A stretch of 56,674 bases of DNA. Origin: a virus. A model generated the notes under the pieces. It saw only the letters and a program-made list of their open reading frames with translations, was not told the DNA's origin and did not search any database. Shown here piece after piece: positions 9,051 through 17,204 of the stretch; the first letter of the stretch is position 1, and each line of letters opens with the position of its first letter. The position numbers and the translations under genes are program-made. The stretch is taken from positions 1 to 56,674 of the IMG/VR virus record IMGVR_UViG_3300037826_000110; one strand, 5' to 3'.

Positions 9051-9062
9051 GAACAAGCGTTC
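9051..9062. promoter_or_regulatory. LexA-like box GAAC-N4-GTTC (structural region)
   Basis: GAACAAGCGTTC fits the GAAC-N4-GTTC pattern of Gram-positive LexA operators. It sits in the gap ahead of the major tail gene. A TATAAG-like element lies downstream on the minus strand but no good -35 was found, so the site may be fortuitous. Confidence 0.35.
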
Positions 9063-9568
9063 TAATCCTGATATACTCGCATGTAGAGCGTGGGCGTGTA
9101 GGTGCCGGCCGTGCTGTAAATCTTGATACGAGCACAGCGACCGGTAACATCAAAAGCCCTGGCGGCGTCACCATCACCGGAGATCGTAAAATCATGCACA
9201 TCTTCTAGCGTAATCAGCGTGTCGGTGGCCGCCTCACTCTCCATAATCTTGTACTCTGTGGATGTGTACCAGTTTGTGGCTGACGCGCAATTCACCCCCG
9301 ACTGTCCTGATTGCTGCAACACAACCGTGGTTGTGCCGGCTCCCCCACTAACCACAACGTGAGCGTGAATATTGACCTTGTCGTACAGTGCGACGTAGGT
9401 CGCATCCGCATAACCGGTCGTGGTATAAGTAGCCTGATACGTGGTCTCTTGTGCCGGCGCAGCCTCTACGGGCTCCGAATTGGGCAATAGCGACAAGCCC
9501 ACAAATAACGCCAAAACCCCCAGCGCCACGGCCAGGGCCAATCTTAGATTATTACGTGTATTGATCAT
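9062..9568 (-). CDS. Secreted protein in the connector cluster, paralogue of 10554..11150
   Basis: The start at ATG 9568 is preceded by GGAGGGAGAAT. The 168-aa product has a signal peptide: basic MINTRNNLR, a hydrophobic stretch at about 11-28, and a polar Ala-rich cleavage region. The rest is Thr/Tyr-rich beta sequence and ends in GRCARIKIYSTAGTYTPTL. That end matches the C-terminus of the protein at 10554..11150 (VCVRLKMEGSSTYTPTV). Two exported paralogues inside a head-tail gene cluster are unexpected. Possible roles are a virion surface decoration or a host-surface protein; neither is shown. Confidence 0.6.
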   Translation of the reverse strand: MINTRNNLRLALAVALGVLALFVGLSLLPNSEPVEAAPAQETTYQATYTTTGYADATYVALYDKVNIHAHVVVSGGAGTTTVVLQQSGQSGVNCASATNWYTSTEYKIMESEAATDTLITLEDVHDFTISGDGDAARAFDVTGRCARIKIYSTAGTYTPTLYMRVYQD

Positions 9569-10016
9569 ATTCTCCCTCCAGTGGAGCGCTAAAATTGATC
9601 TGTTCATAATGCGTTTCAAAGTCGTTAAAAACCTCGTGCCCGCTGCGATTGTCGAACTCCAGTTTAATCACGGTCATATCCCGCGTCAGCGGAATCGGTT
9701 TCCCGGCCAGCGCTTCGATCACGGCCTCGCGTGCGTTGCGGATGTTGTCGTAGCCGTAATTGGAACCTCGGTCGTAGACATAGACGGTACAAGAGGCGCG
9801 TTGCCCACCTTGCTCGCCGGTGTCCATCACCAAGATGGCCAGCGCCTTACTCTCACCGTTTTCCTGCCGCGTGCGCTGGGCGGCTTGTAGGTCTGCGGCT
9901 GATAGATTGCCGGATTGGACGATGCCGGCTATACCGCCGATCACCAAATCTGTGACGGCGACGGTGACCTTAAGAGTCTCAATCGCCCACTGGGCGATAT
10001 CGCTGTACTCTGTCAT
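9552..10016 (-). CDS. Tail terminator/tail completion-like protein
   Basis: A start at ATG 10016 (MTEYSDIAQWAIETLK) gives 154 aa; an in-frame TTG further upstream is less likely. The protein has an alpha/beta pattern with YVYDRGSNYGYDNIRNAREAV and sits two genes before the major tail protein, where siphophages encode the tail terminator. The ribosome binding site is weak, and the start lies inside an overlapping small membrane ORF, so translation may be coupled. Function is from position and general pattern only. Confidence 0.5.
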   Translation of the reverse strand: MTEYSDIAQWAIETLKVTVAVTDLVIGGIAGIVQSGNLSAADLQAAQRTRQENGESKALAILVMDTGEQGGQRASCTVYVYDRGSNYGYDNIRNAREAVIEALAGKPIPLTRDMTVIKLEFDNRSGHEVFNDFETHYEQINFSAPLEGEYDQYT

Positions 10017-10131
10017 AGAGGTCCAATGCAGCGCGCACGCCAAAGAAAAAACCAAACACGGCGCCGATGGCCATCCCGATCATCGAGAAAGCCAGTAGCA
10101 GCAGCGCGGTCGCAGCCTGGCTAATCGGCAT
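9979..10131 (-). CDS. Possible 50-aa membrane protein overlapping two genes
   Basis: ATG 10131 opens a 50-codon frame (MPISQAATALLLLAFSMIG onward) with one strong transmembrane helix, an FGFFFGV segment and a basic tail. It overlaps the end of the upstream HhH gene by 11 bases and the start of the next gene by about 38. The ribosome binding site is weak and distant. It fills an otherwise empty ~105-base gap, which is the main argument for it. Confidence 0.35.
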   Translation of the reverse strand: MPISQAATALLLLAFSMIGMAIGAVFGFFFGVRAALDLYDRVQRYRPVGD

Positions 10132-10564
10132 ACTGTGCGGCAATCACCTTGATCTCGGCCAAGGATTTGGGGCCAATGCCATGTACGTCTAGCAAGGCCT
10201 CATCTCCCTGCTGCTCCAGCAGATTCCGCACCGCCCCCAGTGTCGCGATACCGGCATCCTCCAGCGCCGAGACGATGTCCGCACGCAACTCCGTTTCACC
10301 TAGGAGGATCTGATCCTCTTCGGAAAGCAGCCCCACGCCCACGGGTGCATAGTGCACCTCCCAGCGCTGGAATTGCTCTGGGATGACGGCCGTCACGGTC
10401 CCCACGGCCTCGCCGTTACGGAATAGCTCGGCACCGATGGGGATGGGTGGGTATTGCGGATGACGCGGGGTAATGATAACGCTGTGCTGTTTGTCCAGTC
10501 GATGAGCCTCGAAGCGCCACTGCACGTGGCCATCGACCATTACCACCATATCGTTATTGGCCAT
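10121..10564 (-). CDS. Head-tail region protein with C-terminal helix-hairpin-helix
   Basis: This 147-aa protein overlaps the upstream secreted-protein gene by 11 bases. The N-terminal ~95 residues are beta-rich with no recognised family. The C-terminal ~50 residues (SALEDAGIATLGAVRNLL, then LLDVHGIGPKSLAEIK) fit the helix-hairpin-helix fold of the RNA polymerase alpha C-terminal domain and of DNA-binding HhH modules. DNA contact in the connector region is an inference; the HhH could also be used for protein contacts. Confidence 0.5.
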   Translation of the reverse strand: MANNDMVVMVDGHVQWRFEAHRLDKQHSVIITPRHPQYPPIPIGAELFRNGEAVGTVTAVIPEQFQRWEVHYAPVGVGLLSEEDQILLGETELRADIVSALEDAGIATLGAVRNLLEQQGDEALLDVHGIGPKSLAEIKVIAAQYAD

Positions 10565-11150
10565 AGGTCAACCGCCCCCACACGGTCGGGGTATACGTGC
10601 TCGACCCCTCCATCTTCAGCCGCACACAGACCCCTGCGGCTTGCACCTGACGGCCCTCGGTCGTCCCTCCCGAAATCACCAGCGTGGGATTGATGCTTCC
10701 CTCGCTGAGTGTGGAGGTCGCTAGTGACGTCGAGGTGTCGGCAGTCAGGGTAGAGGTCACCGTTGTGGTGGAGCCCCCCGTGGAATTCACGGTCACCGTC
10801 TGGTTCGTGGTCGCGGCGACGGTTTGGGCGTTGTAGACGTGATATTCCTCGGCGTCGAACCACGAGGTTGCCGAGCGGCAAGCCACGGGCTGCATTGAGA
10901 ACTGCGGCGTGACGGTGATGTTACCGGTCCCACTCACCTCGCCTGTGCCGTGCAGTCGCAACAGATCGGCCTCATCCACCAGATAAGCGGTTGAGTACGT
11001 GGTGGTGGTATAGGCCGTGTTGCCGTCGGCGAAAGTGATCGCCGATCCCATCGACTGCGCGGGGACCATGGCCGTGGACAACAATACCAGCGCTACCCCA
11101 ATCAGCAGCGCGACAAATAGCCAAATGCCTTTTCCAATGTTGATCTTCAT
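10554..11150 (-). CDS. Secreted protein in the connector cluster, paralogue of 9062..9568
   Basis: ATG 11150 follows GGAGGTAAT. The 198-aa product begins MKINIGKGIW, then has a hydrophobic helix (LFVALLIGVALVLLSTA) and an AQS-type signal cleavage region. The mature part is Thr/Ser-rich beta sequence with two cysteines (ACRS, AGVCVR) and ends STYTPTVWGRLTYGQ. The same ending and cysteine placement occur in 9062..9568, so the two genes are paralogues separated by three others. Export of a structural-cluster protein is odd. Confidence 0.6.
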   Translation of the reverse strand: MKINIGKGIWLFVALLIGVALVLLSTAMVPAQSMGSAITFADGNTAYTTTTYSTAYLVDEADLLRLHGTGEVSGTGNITVTPQFSMQPVACRSATSWFDAEEYHVYNAQTVAATTNQTVTVNSTGGSTTTVTSTLTADTSTSLATSTLSEGSINPTLVISGGTTEGRQVQAAGVCVRLKMEGSSTYTPTVWGRLTYGQ

Positions 11151-11160
11151 ATTACCTCCG

Positions 11161-11472
11161 TTATTGCAGGCTATTCAAAATCACCTGCGTATTATGTAAA
11201 AACTCCTGGACCGCTACCACGCGATAGCGCGCGTGGCGATCGGCCCACGCTTCGTCTCCGGCCTCGATGTCGGCACGCGGCGGTGCATCCATTACCTTGA
11301 GTTGATCGGCAACCACCCCCTGCGGTAGGATAGCATCTTTGTACTGCCGTCCGGTGTCCGCGATCCTGGCGTTGTACGTTCCAATGCGCTGCCCCTCGCG
11401 CCAGATCTCGATTAGGTGATAGCTGTCTTGGGTGATTGGCCCGGCCGGGTTAGGTTTGAATCGTCCATGCAT
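11161..11472 (-). CDS. Head closure/stopper-like protein
   Basis: A 103-aa protein (MHGRFKPNPAGPITQDS) that overlaps the preceding adaptor gene by 23 bases. Small size and its place just after the head-tail adaptor fit an SPP1 gp16/HK97 gp7-type head closure protein. I see no diagnostic motif, so the call rests on order and length. Confidence 0.45.
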   Translation of the reverse strand: MHGRFKPNPAGPITQDSYHLIEIWREGQRIGTYNARIADTGRQYKDAILPQGVVADQLKVMDAPPRADIEAGDEAWADRHARYRVVAVQEFLHNTQVILNSLQ

Positions 11473-12043
11473 TATCCAGCTCCACCTCGTCGTCGATGAA
11501 CGGGGCCATCAAATCCTCGCGATCCTCGGTGTCCGCTTTGACCAATGCCACTAGGCCACTACCGACCTGTCGCTCCAGGCGAGTCAGTAGATCGTTAAGT
11601 CCCTCACGAACACTGCTGCGATCCACAGACTCCTGCCCGAAGGTGTACTTTATGAAGCGGTCCGTGTCGGCCAGCAACCACTCGATGGCACGAATCGCAG
11701 CGCGGGCTACACTGTCGTTTTGCTGGTCTAAAAGATCGTTGAGCTCGGTGTCGGTGAAGGTGGTGTGTTGGTACGAGGCGCGCACCTGCGTACTGTCTGC
11801 GGGCGCGGCGGTGAAAGTAACTAACCCCAGATCATTGTTGATGACGTAATCCACGTCGCGCGTCTGCGGAGTGGCCACACCCCCGGCGACGAGTTTCAGC
11901 GATTCGCTGCCGCTGACCACGGGGGCCAGGTGCATCTGAAACTCGGTTACCACACCATCGCCGATCCCCAACGTTTCGTCGAGGGTGACTTTGGCGCGGT
12001 CGGCGATGCGCAAACGCAGACGTTGCAAGGTGGTGAGGGCCAT
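11450..12043 (-). CDS. Head-tail adaptor (connector) protein
   Basis: This 197-aa protein has a beta-rich N-terminal insertion (RDVDYVINNDLGLVTF, resembling a small tail/virion repeat) followed by an alpha-helical domain (DTELNDLLDQQNDSVARAAIRAIEWLL) typical of gp6-like adaptors. It lies two genes after the major capsid gene, as in HK97-type head modules. Its start at 12043 is 4 bases from the preceding stop. Confidence 0.6.
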   Translation of the reverse strand: MALTTLQRLRLRIADRAKVTLDETLGIGDGVVTEFQMHLAPVVSGSESLKLVAGGVATPQTRDVDYVINNDLGLVTFTAAPADSTQVRASYQHTTFTDTELNDLLDQQNDSVARAAIRAIEWLLADTDRFIKYTFGQESVDRSSVREGLNDLLTRLERQVGSGLVALVKADTEDREDLMAPFIDDEVELDNAWTIQT

Positions 12044-12047
12044 GGCT

Positions 12048-12377
12048 TTAGCCTACGCCCCCCATTTGCACGACGCGGCGCTGAACGCGCAGACGATTAT
12101 CCCGTTCCACCTCGGCCACGCTCATCTCGTGCGAAGCCCCGCAGCGGTCGCGCTGCCATTCCTCGGCAAAGCGTCGGCCGCATTCCCCGCATTGCGGGAG
12201 TTTCTCAAAGGCTTTGCGGTCGGGCTGTGGGTCTAGCGAAATGACCAACTGGTGACGCAGAAGCGAGCCGTCGTTGATGTGGCCCTGGAGCTGGAACACC
12301 TGCCCCAGTTTTACTTTGCCGACGGCACCCTCGTCATAATGGAAATCTTTACTGGCTACTACGTACTGGCCTTCCAT
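12048..12377 (-). CDS. Small head-region protein with a Cys cluster
   Basis: A 109-aa protein starting within the stop of the major capsid gene (TAATG overlap). The first ~50 residues are a beta-type domain (YVVASKDFHYDEGAVGKVKLGQVF). The second half has CGECGRRFAEEWQRDRCG, a possible zinc knuckle. No family is recognised; its position suggests a head or connector component. Confidence 0.55.
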   Translation of the reverse strand: MEGQYVVASKDFHYDEGAVGKVKLGQVFQLQGHINDGSLLRHQLVISLDPQPDRKAFEKLPQCGECGRRFAEEWQRDRCGASHEMSVAEVERDNRLRVQRRVVQMGGVG

Positions 12378-13357
12378 TAAGCATCCACCGCGTCGCTCAT
12401 GAACAGGCCAGCGTCGCTGGCCACGGCTTTCTGGTCCCAGGCCTCGAAGACCTCGATCAAGTCACCGCGATCAGAGATAGGATCACGGCGCCGCTTGACG
12501 AAACGCGTACCGCCAAAGACGGTTTGCCACACGAACGTATACCCCGCAGAGGGGTTGAAAAGCGCTGGGCTAGGAGAGACGTATCCTAGCCACGCATCAT
12601 CGTCCCAGTTAGCGGTGTAAGTCACGCTGGCCTCGGCGGTCCCCTCCTCGTCGGCGGTATACATCGAGATGCCGACGAGGACACGGTCAAGCTCTAGGAG
12701 CTGAGCCATAAGTTGACGGTTGACCATCGCCGGGCTGTCGGAGTTAGATCCGTACTTAATACGGTCCAGAATATTGGGGTGATCGGCCAGCTTGTCATAG
12801 GTCAGGTCCCCCAGCACTAAAGTGTTAGGATTCCAGCCGCCCAATGCGCGCCGAATGTCGCGCTTGAAGCCGCGAATATCCTGGATGGGTGTCGAGGTGG
12901 CGTAGACGCTCCACTTGGTGAAGTCGCCCCCGCCCGTCTTATCCGTTCCCCACACGCCGGTTTTCCAAAAGTCGGAGACCCACATCCGTTCATTTTTGAG
13001 CTCCAACTTATCGGTAGCCCAGCGCGTGCCGTCGCGATCCGCGTCGAATGGGGCGTCGGTGTTGGCGCGGCGTTGGTCGCTGATGGCGTGGCCCTGACCG
13101 TAGGGCTGGCAGTAGTACGTATCCGTGACATCCACCCCGTACCCGGAAATCGGCGGAGCCTCCATCTCGCTCAGCGCCTTGGCCTCGTCCCTGAACCAAT
13201 CGCTTTTATCGTATTTCGGGACAATGTCAGACTGCTTCATCACCTGCACGACGGGAAAGATCTCGCGGGCGATGTATAGCGCGTTGGAGTAGCCAACGCT
13301 GATATTTGTAAGAAGTGCATCGACATGCACTTCGCTAGCACCTGGTTGATCAGGCAT
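12377..13357 (-). CDS. Major capsid protein
   Basis: A 326-aa protein with GGAGGTAAATA before ATG 13357. The N-terminus (ALLTNISVGYSNALYIAREIFPVV) and the C-terminal RFVKRRRDPISDRGDLIEVFEAWDQKAV match a widespread HK97-fold capsid family. It follows the protease and decoration genes and precedes the adaptor gene, the standard head order. There is no long delta-domain, which agrees with scaffolding being part of the separate protease gene upstream. Confidence 0.85.
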   Translation of the reverse strand: MPDQPGASEVHVDALLTNISVGYSNALYIAREIFPVVQVMKQSDIVPKYDKSDWFRDEAKALSEMEAPPISGYGVDVTDTYYCQPYGQGHAISDQRRANTDAPFDADRDGTRWATDKLELKNERMWVSDFWKTGVWGTDKTGGGDFTKWSVYATSTPIQDIRGFKRDIRRALGGWNPNTLVLGDLTYDKLADHPNILDRIKYGSNSDSPAMVNRQLMAQLLELDRVLVGISMYTADEEGTAEASVTYTANWDDDAWLGYVSPSPALFNPSAGYTFVWQTVFGGTRFVKRRRDPISDRGDLIEVFEAWDQKAVASDAGLFMSDAVDA

Positions 13358-13373
13358 TATTTACCTCCTTGAT

Positions 13374-13389
13374 TATTTCCTGGGAAATA
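13374..13389. repeat. Dispersed palindrome, copy 2 of 9
   Basis: TATTTCCTGGGAAATA, centre TG, with ATT flanks on both sides. It lies 17 bases upstream of the capsid start and is followed at 13401 by a half site (ATATTTCCC). Confidence 0.85.
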
Positions 13390-13410
13390 ATTGAGCCGAA
13401 ATATTTCCCG

Positions 13411-13800
13411 CTATGCCGCGCGATGCGGTGCGGCGCAATTGACCCAGGCGCGCACGATATCACCCGCAGCGCCGGCAGCCTCGAATACGGTACCGGCCAC
13501 GTACTCTGTGGTATCGGTGCCTGGGATCTTGCGATCCGCTTGGCCATCGGCTGATGGACCAATCAGATATCCCACGCTCAACGCGGCATCAGCCTCGATT
13601 TTGGTGGGACCAATGACAACGATCTCCGCCTGTTGCCCGGATTCCGGCGTATTTTGCAGCACGCCGGCGGGCACATCGGTCGCGGCGCTACAGGCCACTA
13701 CGGTGCTTCCGGAAAATTTGACGAAGTAGAATTGCTTATCGGAGAGATCCTCTCCGGCTTGCACACTGGTGATGATTGCTCCTTGTGCGACTGCCGTCAT
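13411..13800 (-). CDS. Capsid decoration/cement protein (DUF2190-like)
   Basis: A 129-aa all-beta protein with GGGAGGTTAGAACG upstream of ATG 13800. Repeated short strands, Gly turns (VPAGVLQNTPESGQQAEIVVIGPTK) and a small compact size match the DUF2190 type of head-stabilising protein, whose gene sits between protease and major capsid genes as here. Confidence 0.65.
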   Translation of the reverse strand: MTAVAQGAIITSVQAGEDLSDKQFYFVKFSGSTVVACSAATDVPAGVLQNTPESGQQAEIVVIGPTKIEADAALSVGYLIGPSADGQADRKIPGTDTTEYVAGTVFEAAGAAGDIVRAWVNCAAPHRAA

Positions 13801-13804
13801 CGTT

Positions 13805-14935
13805 CTAACCTCCCTTTTGCTCGCGCTGATACGCCTGATAGAGATCGGGGCGTTCGCGCATTACGGCACCGAGTGCGGTTTCGTAATCGGTGCCAGCGTG
13901 CTCCTGCATGTACTGGGCCACCGCAGCCTCGACCGTCTTGAGTGTATCCGTGCTACCACGCGCTACGCCCTGCTCGGCAAATGCCGCTGCAAACTGAGCG
14001 TCCGCCTTGCGCAACACCTCGGCGAAGAAGCTGGCGTGCGGTTGCTCATCCTCACGGTCGGCACTGTACAGCCAGCGCAGATGACCGGCCAGGTCGGGCA
14101 GCGCTACGGGTAGGTGGGCGTAGGTTTCGGCCATCACGTTGAAACGTTCGCTTTCGCGGGCGTCCTGCACCGAAGTCAAGCGCGTGGAGAGATTTTCCAC
14201 CTGCTGGCGATAGTCATCGCGCTCACCGGTGACCGTCTCCAGGCGCTCGTTGAGCTCCGCGAGGCGTTGGCCATACTCATCCATCTGCGCCTGCATCTCG
14301 CTGAAGCCTTCGGGTGGCGGCGCAGACATTGGCGGCGCGTCGGGATCTGAGGCGTTGGCCGCCTGCTTGGTCACCCAGGCCCAGAATTGCTGGAGCATGC
14401 CATCTCCAGCGGGTTGCAAATTTTCAGCCATGGTAATACCTCCTTGTTGGCGCACCCGCTCGCTATAAAGCGCTGTGGAGTCGCCAAAAAATGGATAGTT
14501 CGTCAGTGCGCCACCGCCGATCTGGTTGTAAACCCAGCGATTCGTCTTGCGGTCGCGCACCTCCCAATAAACAGTAGGGGAGAAATAAGCGTACTCTCCG
14601 CTCTCAAGTGCATCTCTGCCCTTGGATGTCCATGAAAACCTTGCCCCCAGACCATTCGGCAGGGCCACAATGTCCTCGTACCATCCCACAGCACCGCCAT
14701 TATGATCAAGGTCAACAGCAAGGCGGGATCTGCGTAAGCCAATCTCACTACGGTTTTGCCAATGGTCCACGAAATCAGAAATTACCTCATCGGTGACGTC
14801 AATGCGCTCTCCATAGCGATAAAAGGTTTCTTTAGGGAGTATAGTTATAACTTCTCCAGCCAACGCGCGCTTAGCAACAGCACCATCGTCGGCGTACAAG
14901 TCAAGCGGTTTTATTACGTATTTATCTCCACGCAA
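13805..14935 (-). CDS. Capsid maturation protease with scaffold domain (Mu I-like)
   Basis: I choose TTG 14935 because GGAGG (14943-14947) lies exactly 7 bases before it; the frame remains open further upstream but would cross a terminator. The product is about 376 aa. The N-terminal ~170 residues carry the Mu gpI signature (LAVDLDHNGGAVGWYEDI, GLGARFSWTSKGRDALESGEYAYFSP in outline); residues ~235-300 are coiled coil, a scaffold-like part released after cleavage. The gene has its own promoter and an attenuator-like leader. Confidence 0.8.
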   Translation of the reverse strand: MRGDKYVIKPLDLYADDGAVAKRALAGEVITILPKETFYRYGERIDVTDEVISDFVDHWQNRSEIGLRRSRLAVDLDHNGGAVGWYEDIVALPNGLGARFSWTSKGRDALESGEYAYFSPTVYWEVRDRKTNRWVYNQIGGGALTNYPFFGDSTALYSERVRQQGGITMAENLQPAGDGMLQQFWAWVTKQAANASDPDAPPMSAPPPEGFSEMQAQMDEYGQRLAELNERLETVTGERDDYRQQVENLSTRLTSVQDARESERFNVMAETYAHLPVALPDLAGHLRWLYSADREDEQPHASFFAEVLRKADAQFAAAFAEQGVARGSTDTLKTVEAAVAQYMQEHAGTDYETALGAVMRERPDLYQAYQREQKGG

Positions 14936-14951
14936 CGCTATTCCTCCAAAC

Positions 14952-14997
14952 AAAAAACCGGGGCCGCCTGCATTGCTGCAGACAGCCCCGGTTTTTT
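14952..14997 (-). terminator. Leader terminator L1 (attenuator candidate) before the protease gene
   Basis: On the minus strand AACCGGGGC and GCCCCGGTT form a GC-rich stem followed by T6; symmetric A/T tracts make it bidirectional. It lies between the promoter at 15023-15051 and the protease ribosome binding site. An upstream TAGCCC (just after the transcription start) could pair with GGGGCT in the 5' arm, forming an antiterminator. Leaders L2 and L3 share this plan. Confidence 0.8.
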
Positions 14998-15022
14998 CCT
15001 CACGTCGGGCTATATTATCTAC

Positions 15023-15051
15023 ACTATAGCACAAACGTTCTTTTTGTGCAA
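15023..15051 (-). promoter_or_regulatory. Promoter for the protease/capsid operon
   Basis: -35 TTGCAC (15046-15051), 17-base spacer, -10 TATAGT (15023-15028) on the minus strand. It lies just beyond the portal stop, so the capsid genes get a separate transcript controlled by the L1 leader. Confidence 0.65.
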
Positions 15052-15052
15052 A

Positions 15053-17161
15053 TCACAGCCAAACCCACCGCCCGTTCACTTCTTCCTCCAAGTGACAGCG
15101 GCAGCGTCCGTCGCACTCTGTGCCATACCCGGGCAAAGTTCCACCTGTCGTTGAAAGCATCGCACTCATAGAGGGGTAGGTACGATCTCCGAAGCGCAGG
15201 CAGGTAGGGCAATGCTCAGCCAGCGGGTCCCATTCCCAACGCACGGCGCCGTCCTCTTGGTCGTACTGCCGGCGCTGATAGATCCCGCTCCAAATCCCCC
15301 GCCACACGTGCCCCGCGTACAACTCCGCGCGGGAATAACTCTGTGTCGCCGCTTTCACCGCCTCGGTGACCTCAAAGATCACCTCTTCACGACGGTCCTG
15401 CTTGAGTAGAAGCATGATCGCCGCGATGCGCCCCTCCAGTGTGCCGGCAATATCTCCAAATAAGGACGGCCGCCCTTCGGGATTCTCACGGCGCAATTCC
15501 CCACCAGTCTCATAGCCGATCCACGAATCGGCCAACTGAATCTCTTGCTGTAGGGCCATCAGTTGCTCCGGTCCCCCGGAGGGCTTACCGAAGCCCATCC
15601 AGAAGGCGGCCGCGATGTCCAGCAGGGACTTTTCGCGGAAGAGCAGCAACCCGGCCAGGATCAAGTCATCCAGCGTCTCACGTACCTGGGTTGCCGTCGC
15701 GTCCTCGCCCAGATCGGCGACGGTCTCGGCGGTCTCGGCGGTCCAGGTCTCGATATTCTCACGTTGGGCACTGGCATTTTCCTCCGCCAGTGCCTCGTAC
15801 TCTTTTGGGCGCTGGGCGGGGGGCGGGTGCTGGCCGTCGGCAAAGTGGAGCAAATTATTTCCTGGGAAATAATGGGCCGCTTGCGGTTCCTCCTCCTCGG
15901 CGACCTCTTCTTCGTCTTGCACCGGCTCCGGGCGCTCCAAAGCCTCCTCCGGGGGCTCCGGCATTCCCGGAATTAGTGAGCGCAGGAAGGCTTCTGTGCG
16001 CATGTCGGACGTGAGCAAGCGCGCGCTTGTCAGCGTGCCAATGTATTGCGCAATCTGCGTCAGGTCCAAACTGCGCGGGGAGGAGTGGCGCAGCTCGGGT
16101 AGAGCCGTCAGACCGGGGAAGTCATTGTAGCGGAAAAGATACGGGATGGCGTGACGGTTGAACTGCCCGGCGATATTATCCAGATACGCCTCTACGGAGA
16201 GCACAAAGGCGTCCAACAGTGTCTCGGCCAGGGCCTGGGTCCCTACGGAACGCAAGCCCAGGAGGAGAAACTGCGCTAAGATAGCGCGTGCCATCTCGGA
16301 GTCCTTGCGCATGATAGTGTTGCTCATGGTGGTATCGACGTTACCCTCCGGGCCGCCGAGATCCAGATCCCAACCCGAGGGCATCACCGCGCCCATCAGC
16401 TTGTCATTGTAGATGTTCTCTACCAGGCCCTCAGCCTTGGCCTCGTCGGAGTCCTCGCCATCCTCCGTGCGGGTGGTCGCGGTTTCTGGCAACGTGACGC
16501 GGGGGAACCCGGCCCAGCGGCGATACAGGCCGATGCCCTCCACCTGCTCCAGGCGACGCTTGTATTGCCAGGGACGCACGGCCGGGCGGTAAATGCTCAC
16601 GCCTTCGGGATCGTCACCCTCTCGCGAGGTGCGGAAGAGCACGCTGCGCTCCAGCGGGATCAGCACCGGCGCGCCATCCAGGCGGTTTTGCCACATTCCC
16701 AGCAGGTCGCCGTCGGTATCGTATTGCCAGCGGTTGAGCGTCTGTTGCGGTCGCAGGGCGATTTTGCGATACCCAACGCGGCCGTCGTCGAACTTGGACT
16801 GTGACGGCCGGCGGCGCTTGAGTACCATCTCAAAGTACGCCCAACCAAACGGAAACATCAAGCACACATCCGAGATTAGATCTGAGAATGACAGGCTCAT
16901 ATCATTGAATGCCGACCAAGCAAACTCTGCCGCCTCGCGGTCCACGTCCTCCTCGCCCCCGGCCTCGCAGTGCCAAGAGACCTTCCGCACCATCAAAGAG
17001 AGCGTCAGGTACATCGCCGCCGCGGTCGGATCGGTGCGGCGCATTTCGTCATATTTGCGGATACCGTTTAGGCCCCGTAACGCAGGATCGGATTCGACGA
17101 GTAGTGAATCCCCCCACTGGGACCGTCCGGTCACGCCTAATTGCTTAAATGCACTGGGCAT
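15053..17161 (-). CDS. Portal protein fused to Mu F-like head morphogenesis domain
   Basis: ATG 17161 (MPSAFKQLG) has AAGGGGGATGAT upstream; a TTG nine codons earlier is less likely. The 702-aa product has a Mu gp29/DUF935-type portal region (residues ~1-420) and an acidic Pro/Glu linker. The C-terminal domain ends with HCPTCLRFG and GYGTECDGRCRCHL, the Cys/His signature of Mu F-like minor head proteins. One copy of the dispersed palindrome lies inside the linker and encodes HYFPGNN. The gene follows TerL, the usual order. Confidence 0.9.
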   Translation of the reverse strand: MPSAFKQLGVTGRSQWGDSLLVESDPALRGLNGIRKYDEMRRTDPTAAAMYLTLSLMVRKVSWHCEAGGEEDVDREAAEFAWSAFNDMSLSFSDLISDVCLMFPFGWAYFEMVLKRRRPSQSKFDDGRVGYRKIALRPQQTLNRWQYDTDGDLLGMWQNRLDGAPVLIPLERSVLFRTSREGDDPEGVSIYRPAVRPWQYKRRLEQVEGIGLYRRWAGFPRVTLPETATTRTEDGEDSDEAKAEGLVENIYNDKLMGAVMPSGWDLDLGGPEGNVDTTMSNTIMRKDSEMARAILAQFLLLGLRSVGTQALAETLLDAFVLSVEAYLDNIAGQFNRHAIPYLFRYNDFPGLTALPELRHSSPRSLDLTQIAQYIGTLTSARLLTSDMRTEAFLRSLIPGMPEPPEEALERPEPVQDEEEVAEEEEPQAAHYFPGNNLLHFADGQHPPPAQRPKEYEALAEENASAQRENIETWTAETAETVADLGEDATATQVRETLDDLILAGLLLFREKSLLDIAAAFWMGFGKPSGGPEQLMALQQEIQLADSWIGYETGGELRRENPEGRPSLFGDIAGTLEGRIAAIMLLLKQDRREEVIFEVTEAVKAATQSYSRAELYAGHVWRGIWSGIYQRRQYDQEDGAVRWEWDPLAEHCPTCLRFGDRTYPSMSAMLSTTGGTLPGYGTECDGRCRCHLEEEVNGRWVWL
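15856..15871. repeat. Dispersed palindrome, copy 3 of 9 (inside portal gene)
   Basis: TATTTCCTGGGAAATA, centre TG, flanked by ATT/AAT. This is the only copy well inside a coding region; it falls in the unstructured linker, where its encoded residues would be tolerated. Confidence 0.85.
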
Positions 17162-17204
17162 ATCATCCCCCTTATTGCCTGTAATCAATGTTATAGGTTA
17201 TTCA

